Shown: piece by piece, positions 26,949 through 36,778 of the stretch | How positions within the stretch are numbered: the stretch's first letter is position 1 | Layout: the number at the start of each line of letters is the position of its first letter | NCBI GenBank assembly: GCA_025526995.1 | Contig: JAHLKG010000001.1 | Location: 1,116,001 to 1,180,000, forward strand | Source of the DNA: Powellomyces hirtus | Taxonomy: Eukaryota > Chytridiomycota > Chytridiomycetes > Spizellomycetales > Powellomycetaceae | Reading direction: 5' to 3' | Length of the DNA: 64,000 nucleotides | Made by a program: the position numbers and the translations under genes | The notes under the pieces: generated by a model | The model's database searches: none | Seen by the model: only the letters and a program-made list of their open reading frames with translations | What the model was told of the DNA's origin: nothing

Positions 26949-27864
26949 CTCTGATATTGGAGTTCAGGGGAAGGTGCCTGCCGACTTTGCCCAAGATGGA
27001 GTGCAAAACCTTGGGGAAAAAAAAAAAGAAAACAGGACACGAGCAGCCGCCATGCGTGTTGATGAAATCAGTCGGGGGCTGTCTGCCCGGATCGAATTCA
27101 TCGCGTGGCCTGGTTTTGGCATGGCTGTTTGGGTTGCAGTCGGAGATAAAAGCCACAATCGCAGACAATCTCTCCCTCATCACGGGACACTCACGCGACC
27201 GTCACGGGGAGAGGGGGATAAATGTGGGATGAATGCGATCGGCCGATCTGCGAAGGCTTGGACAAGCGAGAACCAGGTTGGTGGGTCCGTCCAGCACACG
27301 GGAAGCGCAGATCCGTCAGCTCCAATACTGACGCGTTTGGGCACGTGACGATGAGCGGACAGAACTGGTGGATCGACGCCGGGGGCTTTCTTTTCTGTTT
27401 TGGAGAGAGGGCCCTCCGAGGCGTATCCGTGTGGGTTCCATGCGTTTGGCGCTTGGCCTCTTTGAATCCGCCGCTCTGGTTGCCTGCGCCGATCCAACAC
27501 GCCGTCACTCTCTCTGCCTGATTTCGGGCGTCGATCTCTCGCCTTCCATTCTGCTCTTCCCAAATATCCATTCCATATTACTATCTGGTGTGCTGGCTTC
27601 TTCTTCCTTCCTCCGTTTCTCTTTTATTCTCTCCCTCTCTACAATCTCTTCTCTTCCGGTTTATCTCGCTGTGCTGTACTCTGGTCGTCTTGGGAACTTT
27701 TCTTTCGCCTGAATCCATACCCCGCAAACCTACCCCGTCGGCAACCCACAACACTTCCTCCCGCAGATCCACTCGAACGAACCGTGCTGATTTTTCTTGC
27801 TTGCGGCCACGCTCGTCTTGTTCCTCTCTTCTGAAATTCCAGCCCAACCAATTAATCGCCTCAG
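26949..27864. other. Long divergent intergenic region
   Basis: Separates ADE6 (minus) and the C2H2 gene (plus). It holds a poly-A run at 27017-27029, and a pyrimidine-rich stretch 27590-27850 that looks like the 5' leader of the zinc-finger gene. No further gene is supported. Confidence 0.4.
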
Positions 27865-29697
27865 ATGTCTGTTGTGATCTCGAGTGCTTCGGAAACAATG
27901 TACTCGCATCCAACTCCTCCTCACGCTGCGTCTGAACCTTCCACAATGCACAAGAACGAAGGTCCAGGTCCGCCTGGTCACTCCTCTTCCAATGCTGCTC
28001 TCTTGCTCTTGTCGGTATGTATAATATTGATGTTGGCATAGTAATCTGCCTGTTGATCGAAACTACTCACACTCGACCTTCACATGCATTCATCCTTGTG
28101 ATACTAGGACTTGGCTTTGACCGACGCTGCTCAAACTGCTTCCACGCAAGCTCAGACGTCCGTTTCCCGTCCTATTCCGGTTCATTCCGGTCCGACTGTC
28201 ACAATGTCTTCTAGCGAGGCCCGTGTGCCAGTTCTTCCTCCCGTGCATTGTCCGCCTCTTCAACATGGCGTCCCGCATCCGCAGCTCCTCCATCACATGT
28301 ATTCCGTTCCCGTTAGCAGCGAGACAACTCCATATCAGAGCTCCCACCTGGCGCCGCATCATGTTATGCCCAATGCCTACTGTCATGTTCCACAATTCCC
28401 CATTACACCACATGCCTGGAATAGCGTTGATCACCGCCACACGCAAGAACCATCCATGTAAGTCCCATTGCACACGTCACAACCTTATGCGATAGTGTCT
28501 TTTGAGGCTGCTATTGTGTTGCTCTCTCTCTCGCCTTGACCGTGAGCTCTTACCATTTGCTCTTTCTTTCGTCATAGCCATCCCGGTCCATATCCCTCAC
28601 ATTATCCTGCTCCGTATCCGACTCCTCCTCTCGGTCAATCCCGTCCAGGAACAACGCCTCACCTCGTTCCGGCGCCTGCGCCGCCTCCCTACACTGCCTG
28701 CACCCACCTGCCTGCAACTTCGCAAGGACCTATAGGACCGGTAACACCTTATCAGACCCCCGCGGCAAGGCTCTCATGCCCTTGCGCCCTGCATCACCCA
28801 GCGCCTTACACGCAATCTCCAGCGATTCCATGGCAAGGCGTAAGATTCGTGCCTAGAACATCGGCTCATTGCCCTCCCAACATGGAGAATCAAAAGTCGT
28901 GGGGACATGTTTACGATCTGCCCGGCTATCAGAATCCTCCTCTGCCAATCGCTGAACATTCTTACGCTGCTGCTCCAGCTACGGGCTCCGGCTACTTTGG
29001 CCATGGTGTCCATCAGTCCCAATACCCGCATCATCCACAATATTATGTTCCCGCTGGCCCTCTTCCCCCTCCTCCTCTCCCGCCCCACTATGCAAGTTCT
29101 GGGTACAGCACAGCAAATGCCTATGCCAATGCGGATGCGCACGCTCATCACATGCCGTCAGCTCACCACAAGACAGGCCCAGTAGAAGCTTCTCTTGTTG
29201 CCAACGCGGAACCCATGATGCTGGACAGACAGTCATCTCCACACATGCAATCAACGGGATTCCGCCCCGTCGTTCCCGCTGCGCCCCCTACTTCCGCGTC
29301 ATCTTCGATGCCATCCCCTCTTACTTCTCAGCCACCAACGCTCCCATCCTTTGAACAATCATTCTCTTCCTCGACCCCTAGCGGCTCGGGATCGTCGTCG
29401 ACCAATGGACGCAGTTCTCCTGACGCATCTACTTCTGGGGAAGCTGAAAAAGGGGGATCCGCTGCACCGCAAATCCTCAAACGATACGTGTGTCCCAATT
29501 GCCCAAAGTGCTTTACACGACCATCGTCCTTGAAAACCCATCTCAATTCCCACACGGGAGACAAGCCATACTCATGCACATGTGGACGAAGATTCAGCGT
29601 GCTTAGCAATCTCCGACGCCATGAACGGGGCGGCTGCGCCGCTCGCGGGACGCGCAATATGAGTCACGAGAAAGAAGATGAGACCGACGCCATGTGA
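27865..29697 (+). CDS. C2H2 zinc-finger transcription factor
   Basis: Exons 27865-28014, 28108-28457 and 28578-29697 join in phase to 539 residues. The first 440 residues are Pro/Ser/His/Tyr-rich and look disordered, as in fungal activation regions. Two adjacent C2H2 fingers lie near the C-terminus: YVCPNCPKCFTRPSSLKTHLNSH with the TGDKPY linker, then YSCTCGRRFSVLSNLRRHERGGC, whose last ligand is Cys. This paired arrangement occurs in many fungal regulators. The target genes cannot be inferred. The start is the first Met after a pyrimidine-rich leader. An acidic tail ends the protein. Confidence 0.8.
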
Positions 29698-30586
29698 GCT
29701 CCTTTCCGATAAATCTTCAGGACTGCAGGAGTCTCGCTCTCTCTCTCCGGTTTTTGGACAATGCGATTTCATGCTTTCTTTTGTCTGTAAATTTTCTTTG
29801 GTTCTTGATTTGCCTGTCTGCTCGACTTGCGCACGTCTTCATCATCATGGCTCTTGAGAGCGCATTATATCCCAAAGTCCCCAATTTTGTATCTTGGGGC
29901 CATAGCATTATCAATATTATTCCTCTTTTTGACTGCTTGCAGAGCACCATTGGCTCGTGCTGCACTGAAAACAATCTGAGTGGTTTAAACTACCTGAACG
30001 GCAAGCTTCTTTGCGGCTGATTAGACCCTCAGCCCAGTAAAACCTTGCTCAAAAAGGCCGCTACTCCTCTACCAATGTCCGAGTGCCTTATGAACTATAC
30101 CAGTACATGATCATTGAAGGACTGTGAAGGATGCAACTTGGATAACATCTGATACTTTCATTGGAATATTGAGGACTTCGAGCTCAACGCGTCTTCCGAA
30201 CCTGACCCTTTGGGATTGAGTGCACAGCCACCCATGCACAGCCACTGGCAAGCACACCAAAGAGGACTCTCCCTCAAGATACTGTGAAGGTATCTTTCAC
30301 ATCGCGACTAAGCGCCACATTTTGTGGCCTGGTGTGTGGCCTCGATTAATGTGGCCGAGCACTTAAATACCTGATTTCCAAGCCGATTTTGTCAATTTCA
30401 AGCCAAACAAGCCAATGGAAAACACGTGTTCCTGTACACGTCAGCACTCGAGCTGCCGAATCTCAGCTGGCAGGACCTCACCTGTCAAATCCCATTCTCC
30501 CCCCAACTCATCTTACACCATCTGTCACCTCTCATTTTAATAACACAATCCAGAACGAGCACCGCCAACACCAACACCACAACGAG
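29698..30586. other. Non-coding stretch at the left border of the Crypton-like locus
   Basis: No convincing ORF. A TTAAATACC-like box near 30363 and the splice donor at 30587 suggest that the promoter and 5' leader of the next gene lie here. The element boundary must fall inside, but Cryptons lack terminal repeats, so I cannot place it. Confidence 0.35.
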
Positions 30587-30669
30587 GTATGTATGGGACT
30601 GGTTAAATGGTGTATTTGAAGAGAACAGTACAATTTGCATTGAAAAACGAACTGACATGCGTCCCGCAG
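30587..30669 (+). repeat. Inverted-repeat intron in a 5' leader
   Basis: Intron GTATGT..GCAG of 83 bases. Its inside runs GGGACTGGTTAAATGGTG ... ATGCGTCCC (30595-30665), so the ends can pair, bringing donor and acceptor close. Same unit as in the other introns of this locus. Confidence 0.6.
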
Positions 30670-30700
30670 TTTTTTTGTTTTTTTTTGTAAGTAGGGCATT

Positions 30701-31584
30701 ATGGGAACCGTAGCAAAGTTGTTTAACATAGGCGGAGGAGGTGGTGGTGGAAGTGGTGGTGGTGGAAGGAGAGGATTGTCGCAACCACCCGAAGAGGGAC
30801 ACTATCTCAAAGGTTTTGCAGCCACTCAAGCTCGCATGGCGGAAGAAGAACTGCAAGCAACCGTTGCGCTCCTGCGATACCTTGCCAGAGCCTGCCCCCC
30901 TCAGATCTTACAGCGGAAGGGGGATGCCTGGTACTGGTGGCCCATGACAGACATCAATCACATCAATACCTTGGCACATCAACTCGAGTCTGGTGTGGCG
31001 GCTGGCTGGGCTCTTGTTGGCAATGAAGCAAGGAACTACGCTGGAGGGGAGCGTGTTAGAGGAATATGTGTACGCCAGGAGCTCTTGGGTATGTATGGAC
31101 ACATTAAACATTGTCTTTGTGCATGTAAACAAAATTGGCAATCAAAAACACCATTTACTGCGTCTGTGTTTGCTGGACACAGTAAATGGTTTTTTCGCAT
31201 GCAATCGGAGTAGCTATATGCTTTAATGTTATTTAATATGTCCACTCACTTCTACCTCTATTTATTGTTGTAGGCGGCGACCTCAAGTTTCATCCTGTCG
31301 ATCGCGACCATCATGCAATGTGGCACCTGCCAAAAGTCCTTAGAACTGCTGAGGTGGACTGCAGCCGTGGCTCACGGTGCTCCAATGCGAGAGCCAGAGA
31401 AAACCCTGCCTGGGAGAGAGAGTTCTTTCCTTCAATGGTCCCAACAGCTACTCGTGCAACTCATGCAAGAATGGGCAAGGTTTTGACCAGAGAATCAATG
31501 AATCCCCAAGCTGACAAGATCACGATCGAGAATGTGGGGGATGAGCAGGAGGATCAGGAGGAGGAGGAGGACGAGGACGAGTAG
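30701..31584 (+). CDS. Unknown Crypton-locus protein with acidic tail
   Basis: Two exons (30701-31088, 31274-31584) join in phase to 232 residues. The start Met follows a leader intron. Residues 11-24 are a Gly/Ser tract. A helical region (MAEEELQATVALLRYLARACPPQIL) is followed by DAWYWWPMTDINHINTLAHQL, then a region with CSRGSRCSNARARENPAW. The last 20 residues are almost all Glu/Asp/Gln (DEQEDQEEEEDEDE). No family recognised. It lies about 95 bases upstream of, and on the same strand as, the H3-like gene; both contain the same inverted-repeat introns, so I take them as one locus. Acidic tails are common in histone chaperones, but this link is speculation. Confidence 0.6.
31097..31243 (+). 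repeat. Double inverted-repeat unit inside the intron 31089-31273
   Basis: Outer ends GGACACATTAAA and TTTAATATGTCC. In the middle, ACCATTTACTGCGTC is followed after 10 bases by GGACACAGTAAATGG. So two units of about 70 bases lie head to tail, each bounded by GGAC..GTCC-type ends. Confidence 0.7.
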
Positions 31585-31678
31585 TGGCAGAGGGGAGGGG
31601 AGGGGTTTGATTGTTTTGCAATATATTAGTATCAGTATTCATTCATGTTCCGTTCCATTTCACACACACACACAGGCA

Positions 31679-32760
31679 ATGCCACCAAAGAAGCAACCAC
31701 CAAAGAGGAAAAGGTCTCCCAGTCCCACAGGCTCAGACAAAGACCTTTAGACTGTTATGCAGACGAAAGACTGGACCGTGGGGATTCCCCCCAAGTCTAC
31801 ACTCAGCAAGCTTGGGAGATTTGCAGCACCACCTCCGCCACAGAGAAACGTTAAATACCGAGCAGGGAAACTGGCACAGAAAGAGATCGAGTGAGTTATG
31901 AGTATTGGACACAAGTGATGCTTTCTTCTTGTCCGCGCCCATGCTTTGCGGTCAAAAACATCTTCTAATTTGTCCGAGTACCGCTGGACAAATTAGATGG
32001 TGTTTTTGAATGCGTTTCGCCATTCTAAACCCTTTCTGATGATTTATTGCGTCTTCCATCCAATGCATCTTCCTTCAATGCCAGCTATTACGCCTCCAAA
32101 GTGGGCTCGTTGATCCCTAAGGCTCTATTTCGACAATGCGTCCGCAGGATCACTGTGCCAGTGTGGACGGACGAGTTGAAGGCAAAAGGAAAGCTGCGTT
32201 GGAATGCTAGGGGCATGGATGTACTGCAAGAAGGAGCGGAGCTCTTTCTGGCAAGTTTTTTGGCAGACTCACTCTTGGTGTCTCGCCATAGCATGCGATC
32301 CACCGTCACAAAGTACGACGTAAGTGCATGTCTGATTATTAAGACGCATTAAATCAGTCATTTGAACGATTGGTCCATCCGCTGGACGCAAAAACTCAAT
32401 TTACTGTGTCTTCATTATATTGCAGGTTCAGGTTGCGGCAGCTTTGGCCGGGCGCCTGGATCCTGAATGCGTGAGGGAGTTGCGGCGACTGCAGATCCGT
32501 GATGAGGCCGCCAGGGAGAAGGCGGCTTCTCTAAAAAGGAGGAAGGCAAAGGCAAAGGGGAAGGGGAAGGGAAGGGGAAGGGGAAGGGGAAGACAACGGG
32601 GACGGAGTCGGAGTCAGAGTCAGATTCTTCATCCGAATTTGAGCATGACCTGCAAAAGCGGGACGACGAGGAAGACGACTCCAATCCACACGGCGACTTT
32701 GCGGGTGCTGGGCCTTTGGGTTCCGGTGGTATGCCTGGTGTATCCTATGCAGATGTATAG
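31679..32760 (+). CDS. Divergent histone H3 / CENP-A-like protein in the Crypton-like locus
   Basis: Exons 31679-31890, 32085-32319 and 32426 onward. The histone-fold core aligns with H3 end to end: KYRAGKLAQKEI (H3 RYRPGTVALREI), SLIPKALFRQCVRRI (LLIRKLPFQRLVREI), KLRWNARGMDVLQEGAELFLASFLAD (alpha-2), then SLLVSRHSMRSTVTKYDVQVAAALAGR (alpha-3). The loop after alpha-1 is longer than in canonical H3, as in CENP-A types. The N-tail begins MPPKKQPPKRKR, but TAG at 31748 interrupts it; Met 31757 could start an intact core. After the fold comes a Lys/Gly tract coded by AAGGGG repeats. One 5-base repeat unit (32567-32571) shifts the frame away from an acidic tail ending at TAG 32758; unshifted, the frame ends at 32809. 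Either slight decay or sequence error. The family call is strong; centromere function is inference. Confidence 0.72.
31907..32053 (+). repeat. Double inverted-repeat unit in H3-like intron 1
   Basis: Within intron 31891-32084. CTTCTAATTTGTCC, a 10-base spacer, then GGACAAATTAGATGGTG form a near-perfect inverted pair. Outer ends are GGACACAAGTG and TTTATTGCGTC. Confidence 0.7.
32343..32410 (+). repeat. Inverted-repeat unit in H3-like intron 2
   Basis: Within intron 32320-32425. Ends GACGCATTAAAT and ATTTACTGTGTC pair. A second short GGTCC/GGACG pair sits in the centre. Confidence 0.6.
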
Positions 32761-32824
32761 TTTTGCGCGGGGGGGGGGGGGGGTTAGGGTTTTTGTTCCT
32801 ATTAGTTAGCATAGAGGTCCTATA

Positions 32825-32974
32825 GGACGCATTAAATAGCACATATGAAAGCAGCTTTTCAACACGAGCACAAAAAAAACATTTGACGCGTCCATACAGG
32901 ATGCTGGATGCAATAAATAGTTTATTTGGAGGTCAACTCTATCTGCCAGCGCAAAGAACACGTATAAAGTGTCC
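32825..32974. repeat. Double inverted-repeat unit between the convergent genes
   Basis: GGACGCATTAAAT ... GACGCGTCC, 12 bases, then GGATGCAATAAAT ... ATAAAGTGTCC. It lies between the stop of the H3-like gene and the stop of the recombinase, so the unit is not confined to introns. Confidence 0.6.
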
Positions 32975-33445
32975 AAGTCACTAGCTAATCTGCAGCAGGT
33001 GCTATAGGAGGACAACTAAGTTCTATATGATGACACCTTGTCTTGGGTGGTGGCGATATGTGTGCCCTGTACTTATCCAGAGTCAATTCAAGCCCTTCTC
33101 TCTCCATGTCCATCATCTCGGCAATCTCAGATCCTGTGCATCCCGACGCTCTCATTCGCTTGTCGATTCCATCATATATCACCTTGCGCTTGCTCCAGTA
33201 TTTCCGTTCGGTTGAACTATGCAATCGCTACATTGCTTTGTGTGCCACCTCTAAGCTACGTACGGAAGGATGTCGTCCAACAACCGTCCCCATCTCATCA
33301 AGAATTGGCTGCCCTTCTTCATATTCCAACCAAACTTGAAGCACTGTCTGGTGATGCTGATAAAGCTCATATGGCGGCCATTTGGCAGACTCGGAGCCCT
33401 GTGTCTGTTGTTGTTGTTGTGTCTCTTCTGTGTACAGCTGCTGTT

Positions 33446-33536
33446 CTGTGTGGTTTCTGGACGGGATAAATGATGTATTTCAAATTAGAGCGCAGCTTGG
33501 GAGCGAAAAAGATCAGTTAACCTGTCCAACGCTTAC
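33446..33536 (-). repeat. Recombinase intron 5, inverted-repeat unit
   Basis: 91-base intron. Minus-strand ends GGACAGGTTAACT and ATTTATCCCGTCC lie just inside the splice sites. Confidence 0.65.
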
Positions 33537-33814
33537 CTAGTAGTCGTACGCAACAGGGGTTCGTCGCCCTCTTCTTCTGACATTGTTGACGTTGGAAAGA
33601 GTAATCAAGAGGGGGGGGCATGCTTCAGTTGTGACATAGTAGACTGTAACCGGCGTGCTGCTGGAGATTGACAGATGTCGGATACCGCTGTTACCATCTT
33701 GTGCACCGCAACAGAGGTGGCTTCTTGCCAAATGCCTAGTGGGTTACAATATGTCTGAAAGGTCCCTCGCATCTTCTCCGCTATACGGCTGGCATCCTTC
33801 CGGGTATGTCTGAT

Positions 33815-33896
33815 CTCTGGACAAAGTAAATCGTGTATTTCAACCCTAAATGCGGCTCAGAACTGAAAAAGATGCTTTAACGTGTCCTATACATAC
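33815..33896 (-). repeat. Recombinase intron 4, inverted-repeat unit
   Basis: 82-base intron. Ends GGACACGTTAAAG and GATTTACTTTGTCC on the minus strand. Confidence 0.65.
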
Positions 33897-34324
33897 CTTC
33901 AATGATTTCTTTACCCAGTCTGATAGACATGTCGTTTTGTTTGAGATTCCGCTCAATTCAAAGGAGAGTGCTTGATTACCGGTGGTAATCGTTGATGCAA
34001 TTTGTGGAACAACATATTGAAGAGTCGCCAGGGTTGGATTGACGACGCTGCGCATCCTGTCCAAGAGCTCTGTCTTATAGAGAAGGAATGCTGGCGATCG
34101 GAACAGTTGATGGGTCCATATGGCATGCAATGGAAACTTGTCAATCAAGACTGCAGCATCCTGAATGACAACACGGCACAATTTCTTCAACAGAATTGCA
34201 AAGCCTCGTCCAGCAATGTCCGTAACTTGTGGATTACCCAATGCTTCATCAACAAATGGAAGCACAGCAGCTTCTAGTTCTTCAGGGACATCAATACATG
34301 CGCGGGGTAAGAAGAACCCACCAC

Positions 34325-34407
34325 CTAAAAGATGGACGTGTTAGAAAGTGTTTTTTGCATTCCTTTTATGGATGTGACACAATTAATCAATTTAATGCGT
34401 CCATTAC
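34325..34407 (-). repeat. Recombinase intron 3, inverted-repeat unit
   Basis: 83-base intron. Ends GGACGCATTAAAT and TTCTAACACGTCC on the minus strand. Confidence 0.7.
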
Positions 34408-34704
34408 CTTGTATCGGCCATTGACCTAAAGCGTGCATAGATTGTTTAGGGAGCTTCAAATTGTAAGACATATCCGTCGCTGTTTGTTCCCAGCCTCCCA
34501 TTCTGTTAACGTCACTTCCATCCACCCCTCGAGATGTTGCTGTACGGACTGCAACGCCATGTGGGAGGTGCGTCACTTTTGATACATTGATGTTGCAAGC
34601 CTTGAAAGCCCGCTGATAGATTTGCCGATGAGATTGATATGACATGCCATTGGGATCATCGTCCTCGCACTCGTCTTCTCCCTCTCCCGCACTATCAACA
34701 TCTA

Positions 34705-34859
34705 CTATTGGAGGCATTAGATAGCAGCATTGCATGAAAGAGAATGAGAGGCATTCAAAAACATTGTCCAGTGTAGATGGATGCAGTAAATGGTGTTTTT
34801 GACTGCAAGCTTGGCTTATGTTCACAAAGACGATATCTAACATGTCCCGTTTTACTTAC
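34705..34859 (-). repeat. Recombinase intron 2, double inverted-repeat unit
   Basis: 155-base intron with two units: GGACATGTTAGAT ... CATTTACTGCATCC, 9 bases, then GGACAATGTTTTTG ... TCTAATGCCTCC. Confidence 0.6.
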
Positions 34860-35256
34860 ATGTGTCTGCATGTTTCCGCTTTCTCGACTTCGCTCGCTTT
34901 GTATCTCTCTTCATGAAGTATGTGTTGTACCATGACTCGTTATCAGTGAAGTCTGGCAGTTGTTCATTCGTCTTGTGATATTGGTAGAAAAGGAAGAACG
35001 CGGCATGGCCATTAGAGCATAAGGCAGCCTCTTTATGGCGCATGCAACCCACCATTTCCTTACGGCCTACTTTGTTCATTTTCCCTTTGCGTGAAATGGT
35101 TAACATAGCGAATGCTGGCGTTGGTCCCTCCTCCTTTGGTAGATCAGAGCTGAACATATTTGAGAGCTGAAGCAGTCTGATACTCTGTCCACGCCCCATA
35201 GTCGAATGTTGAAGAAGAAAGCATGCAGCATTCCGCAAGCCCATCTCTGGTTGTGC

Positions 35257-35340
35257 CTACGGATATTGGACACATTAGAATGTCTTTTTGCATAGATATC
35301 ATGGATCATGGTTGAAATACTTGATTTAATATGTCCCTAC
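35257..35340 (-). repeat. Recombinase intron 1, inverted-repeat unit
   Basis: 84-base intron. Ends GGACATATTAAAT and TTCTAATGTGTCC sit 4 bases after the donor and 11 before the exon. Confidence 0.7.
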
Positions 35341-35921
35341 CTGTCCCCACCAATGCGCAACTAGGGCACTCTGTTCTGCTTAGCTGTACATATCAATGAG
35401 TGTTCCGACGCCACGGTCTTCAAATGCTTTTAACTCTCGCTGAAGTACTCCATGGGTGTAGGCTTTGACCATGTCGGAGAGTGTCTTTGTACGTGGGCAG
35501 TTATCTTTTGTATTCATGTTGAGTTGACATTGATAAGACCACAAGTCAACGGTTGCCTTGATAAAATGCTCGATGCTTGCCTTGCTGTATGGTTTGTTCA
35601 TTCCTTTTTCATCTTTGCGGCTTGAACCTCGCGGCATAACAGCTTTATTCAACCATAAAAGAACTTTGTCTGGCGCGACTCGCTTGTCCATGCCTAGGGA
35701 GTGACACCAATCTTTGTACCACTTTGCGCACCATTCGTATGCATTCCGAGTGGCCACAGAGCGTGCATTGTGGTTGGCAACAAGTTGATTCAAATTGTTC
35801 GCATGCAGGGCAATGAGATTTGCAATGTCCTGGTTGAGTGCGGTGTCATGGAGCGCTGCCGCAGCAGCAGGTGGTAGGTTGCTCAAGTTCATTGCACTCC
35901 TTCTTTCTTTCCACGACTGAG

Positions 35922-36150
35922 GGACGCAGTAAAGGTCGATTCCGAGGTGAGCGAGTTGAAAACAGTCCAAAAAAGCAAGAAAGACTGTCCAGTGGTCCAC
36001 AGTGGAAGGAGGCAGACATAGTAAAGATTGATTTGGGGGCAAGCGAGTTGGAAACAGTCCAAAGAAGCAAGAAAGACTGTCCAGTGGCCCCAGTGGTCCA
36101 CAGCGGAAGGAGACGGACGCAGTAAAGGTCGATTCCGAGGCGAGCGAGTT
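35922..36150. repeat. Three-unit array upstream of the recombinase, third unit split by Copia-1
   Basis: Units of 69 bp, GGACGCAGTAAAG ... GACTGTCC, at 35922-35990 and 36014-36082. The third starts at 36115, is cut at 36150 by Copia-1 and resumes at 42339-42371. Spacers contain AGTGGTCCACAG. The array begins 30 bp upstream of the recombinase Met, so it lies in its promoter or leader. Confidence 0.75.
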
Positions 36151-36402
36151 TGTTGGTCTGAGAGTATCTGGGTAGATAGTTGAGGAAGCTTTCAGGGTAG
36201 TTGACTGGGCAAAACAACGAAGTACGCTCTATTGGAGAAAAAGAGAAAAGTCCCCTTGATATATTCAGTATGTAAGGAAAACTACTTATATCGGAGTTGA
36301 TCACGTGGTTTGCACGTGATCGTGTGACTCATTGTAGTGACGTAGCATACGCCCTGCAATGGCGCAGTTGTGACACGATGACAGAGTCTGTACACACTAA
36401 CA
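36151..36402 (-). repeat. Copia-1 3' LTR
   Basis: 252 bp, TG..CA ends. Preceded on the minus strand by the polypurine tract GAGTGGGGG at 36403-36411. Contains CACGTG palindromes near 36302. Confidence 0.9.
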
Positions 36403-36565
36403 CCCCCACTCAGACCTGTCAGTCTGTCAGTGAGAGAGTTGCTCTATCTACTTTTACTACACACACCCACGCGCACACCCCACACACCCCATTTATTACA
36501 TTTATAATATGAGGAATGGCGAGGGTACGTTGATAAGATCCGCGCAAATGAGGCATAAGCTCTAA

Positions 36566-36778
36566 CTATGTGCCGGTGTAGTTGTCAGGTTCGGGCAAGG
36601 CGAAGATGACAGCGAGAAAGACGGCACCGCCGGCAACGGCTCCTGCGGCGACCACGGCTCCGGCTGTGCCGTTGGCAGTGGTGCCCTCTGCGCCAGTGGA
36701 ATCTGCACCCGCTGTGGGGTTGTCCCAAGCGGAGAATTGAACGATGTCGGCAGCGTATGCCCGACAGTTCCACTGCAA
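36566..36778 (-). CDS. Small ORF in the Copia-1 3' module, doubtful
   Basis: 70 residues. Thr/Gly/Ala-rich then a hydrophobic segment (AVVAAGAVAGGAVFLAVIFAL), resembling the C-terminal membrane end of a surface protein. It lies downstream of the pol stop region. It may be a captured fragment or chance. Confidence 0.2.
   Translation of the reverse strand: MQWNCRAYAADIVQFSAWDNPTAGADSTGAEGTTANGTAGAVVAAGAVAGGAVFLAVIFALPEPDNYTGT

Larger units (their letters stand above)
32985..35892 (-). pseudogene. Crypton-type tyrosine recombinase (Ndc10-II-like plus GCR1_C-like), decayed
   Basis: Six exons in phase: 35892-35341, 35256-34860, 34704-34408, 34324-33897, 33814-33537, 33445-32985; about 800 residues. 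The N-terminal core-binding region (NAYEWCAKWYKDWCHSLG) precedes the catalytic domain: HSTMGRGQSIRLLQLSNMFSS, CMRHKEAALCSNGHAAFFLFYQYH, DNESWYNTYF, then HLPHGVAVRTATSRGV (His..Arg), RMGGW (Trp in the second-His place, as in Cryptons) and the Tyr of MSYNLKLP. The C-terminus matches the GCR1_C domain: TVVGRHPSVRSLE, ERKYWSKRKVIYDGI. Defects: TAA at 35380, TAG at 33228 where the family has Trp, and an 8-C run near 33610 that shifts frame (7 would keep it open). Catalytic residues themselves survive. Confidence 0.8.

Noticed and set aside
30155..30190. ATTGGAATATTGAGGA ... GCTCAACG, resembling the start of the TATTGGA LTR family
   Set aside because: Similarity stops after about 30 bp and no end or target duplication is present; likely chance or a very old scrap.
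31679..32760. H3-like gene as the host's canonical H3 or CENP-A
   Set aside because: Canonical tail residues are missing, divergence is large, and the linkage and introns tie it to the Crypton-like element; a host CENP-A cannot be fully excluded without the genome.
32769..32795. Poly-G run followed by TTAGGGTTT, like a telomere seed
   Set aside because: Only one repeat unit; it follows the 3' end of the H3-like gene and is flanked by ordinary sequence.
31748..35382. Stop-codon reassignment (TAG/TAA read as sense) to explain in-frame stops in the Crypton genes and Copia-1
   Set aside because: Host genes end on TAA, TAG and TGA at sensible places, and the stops fall in elements that also have frameshifts; TGG to TAG and CAA to TAA are ordinary mutations.
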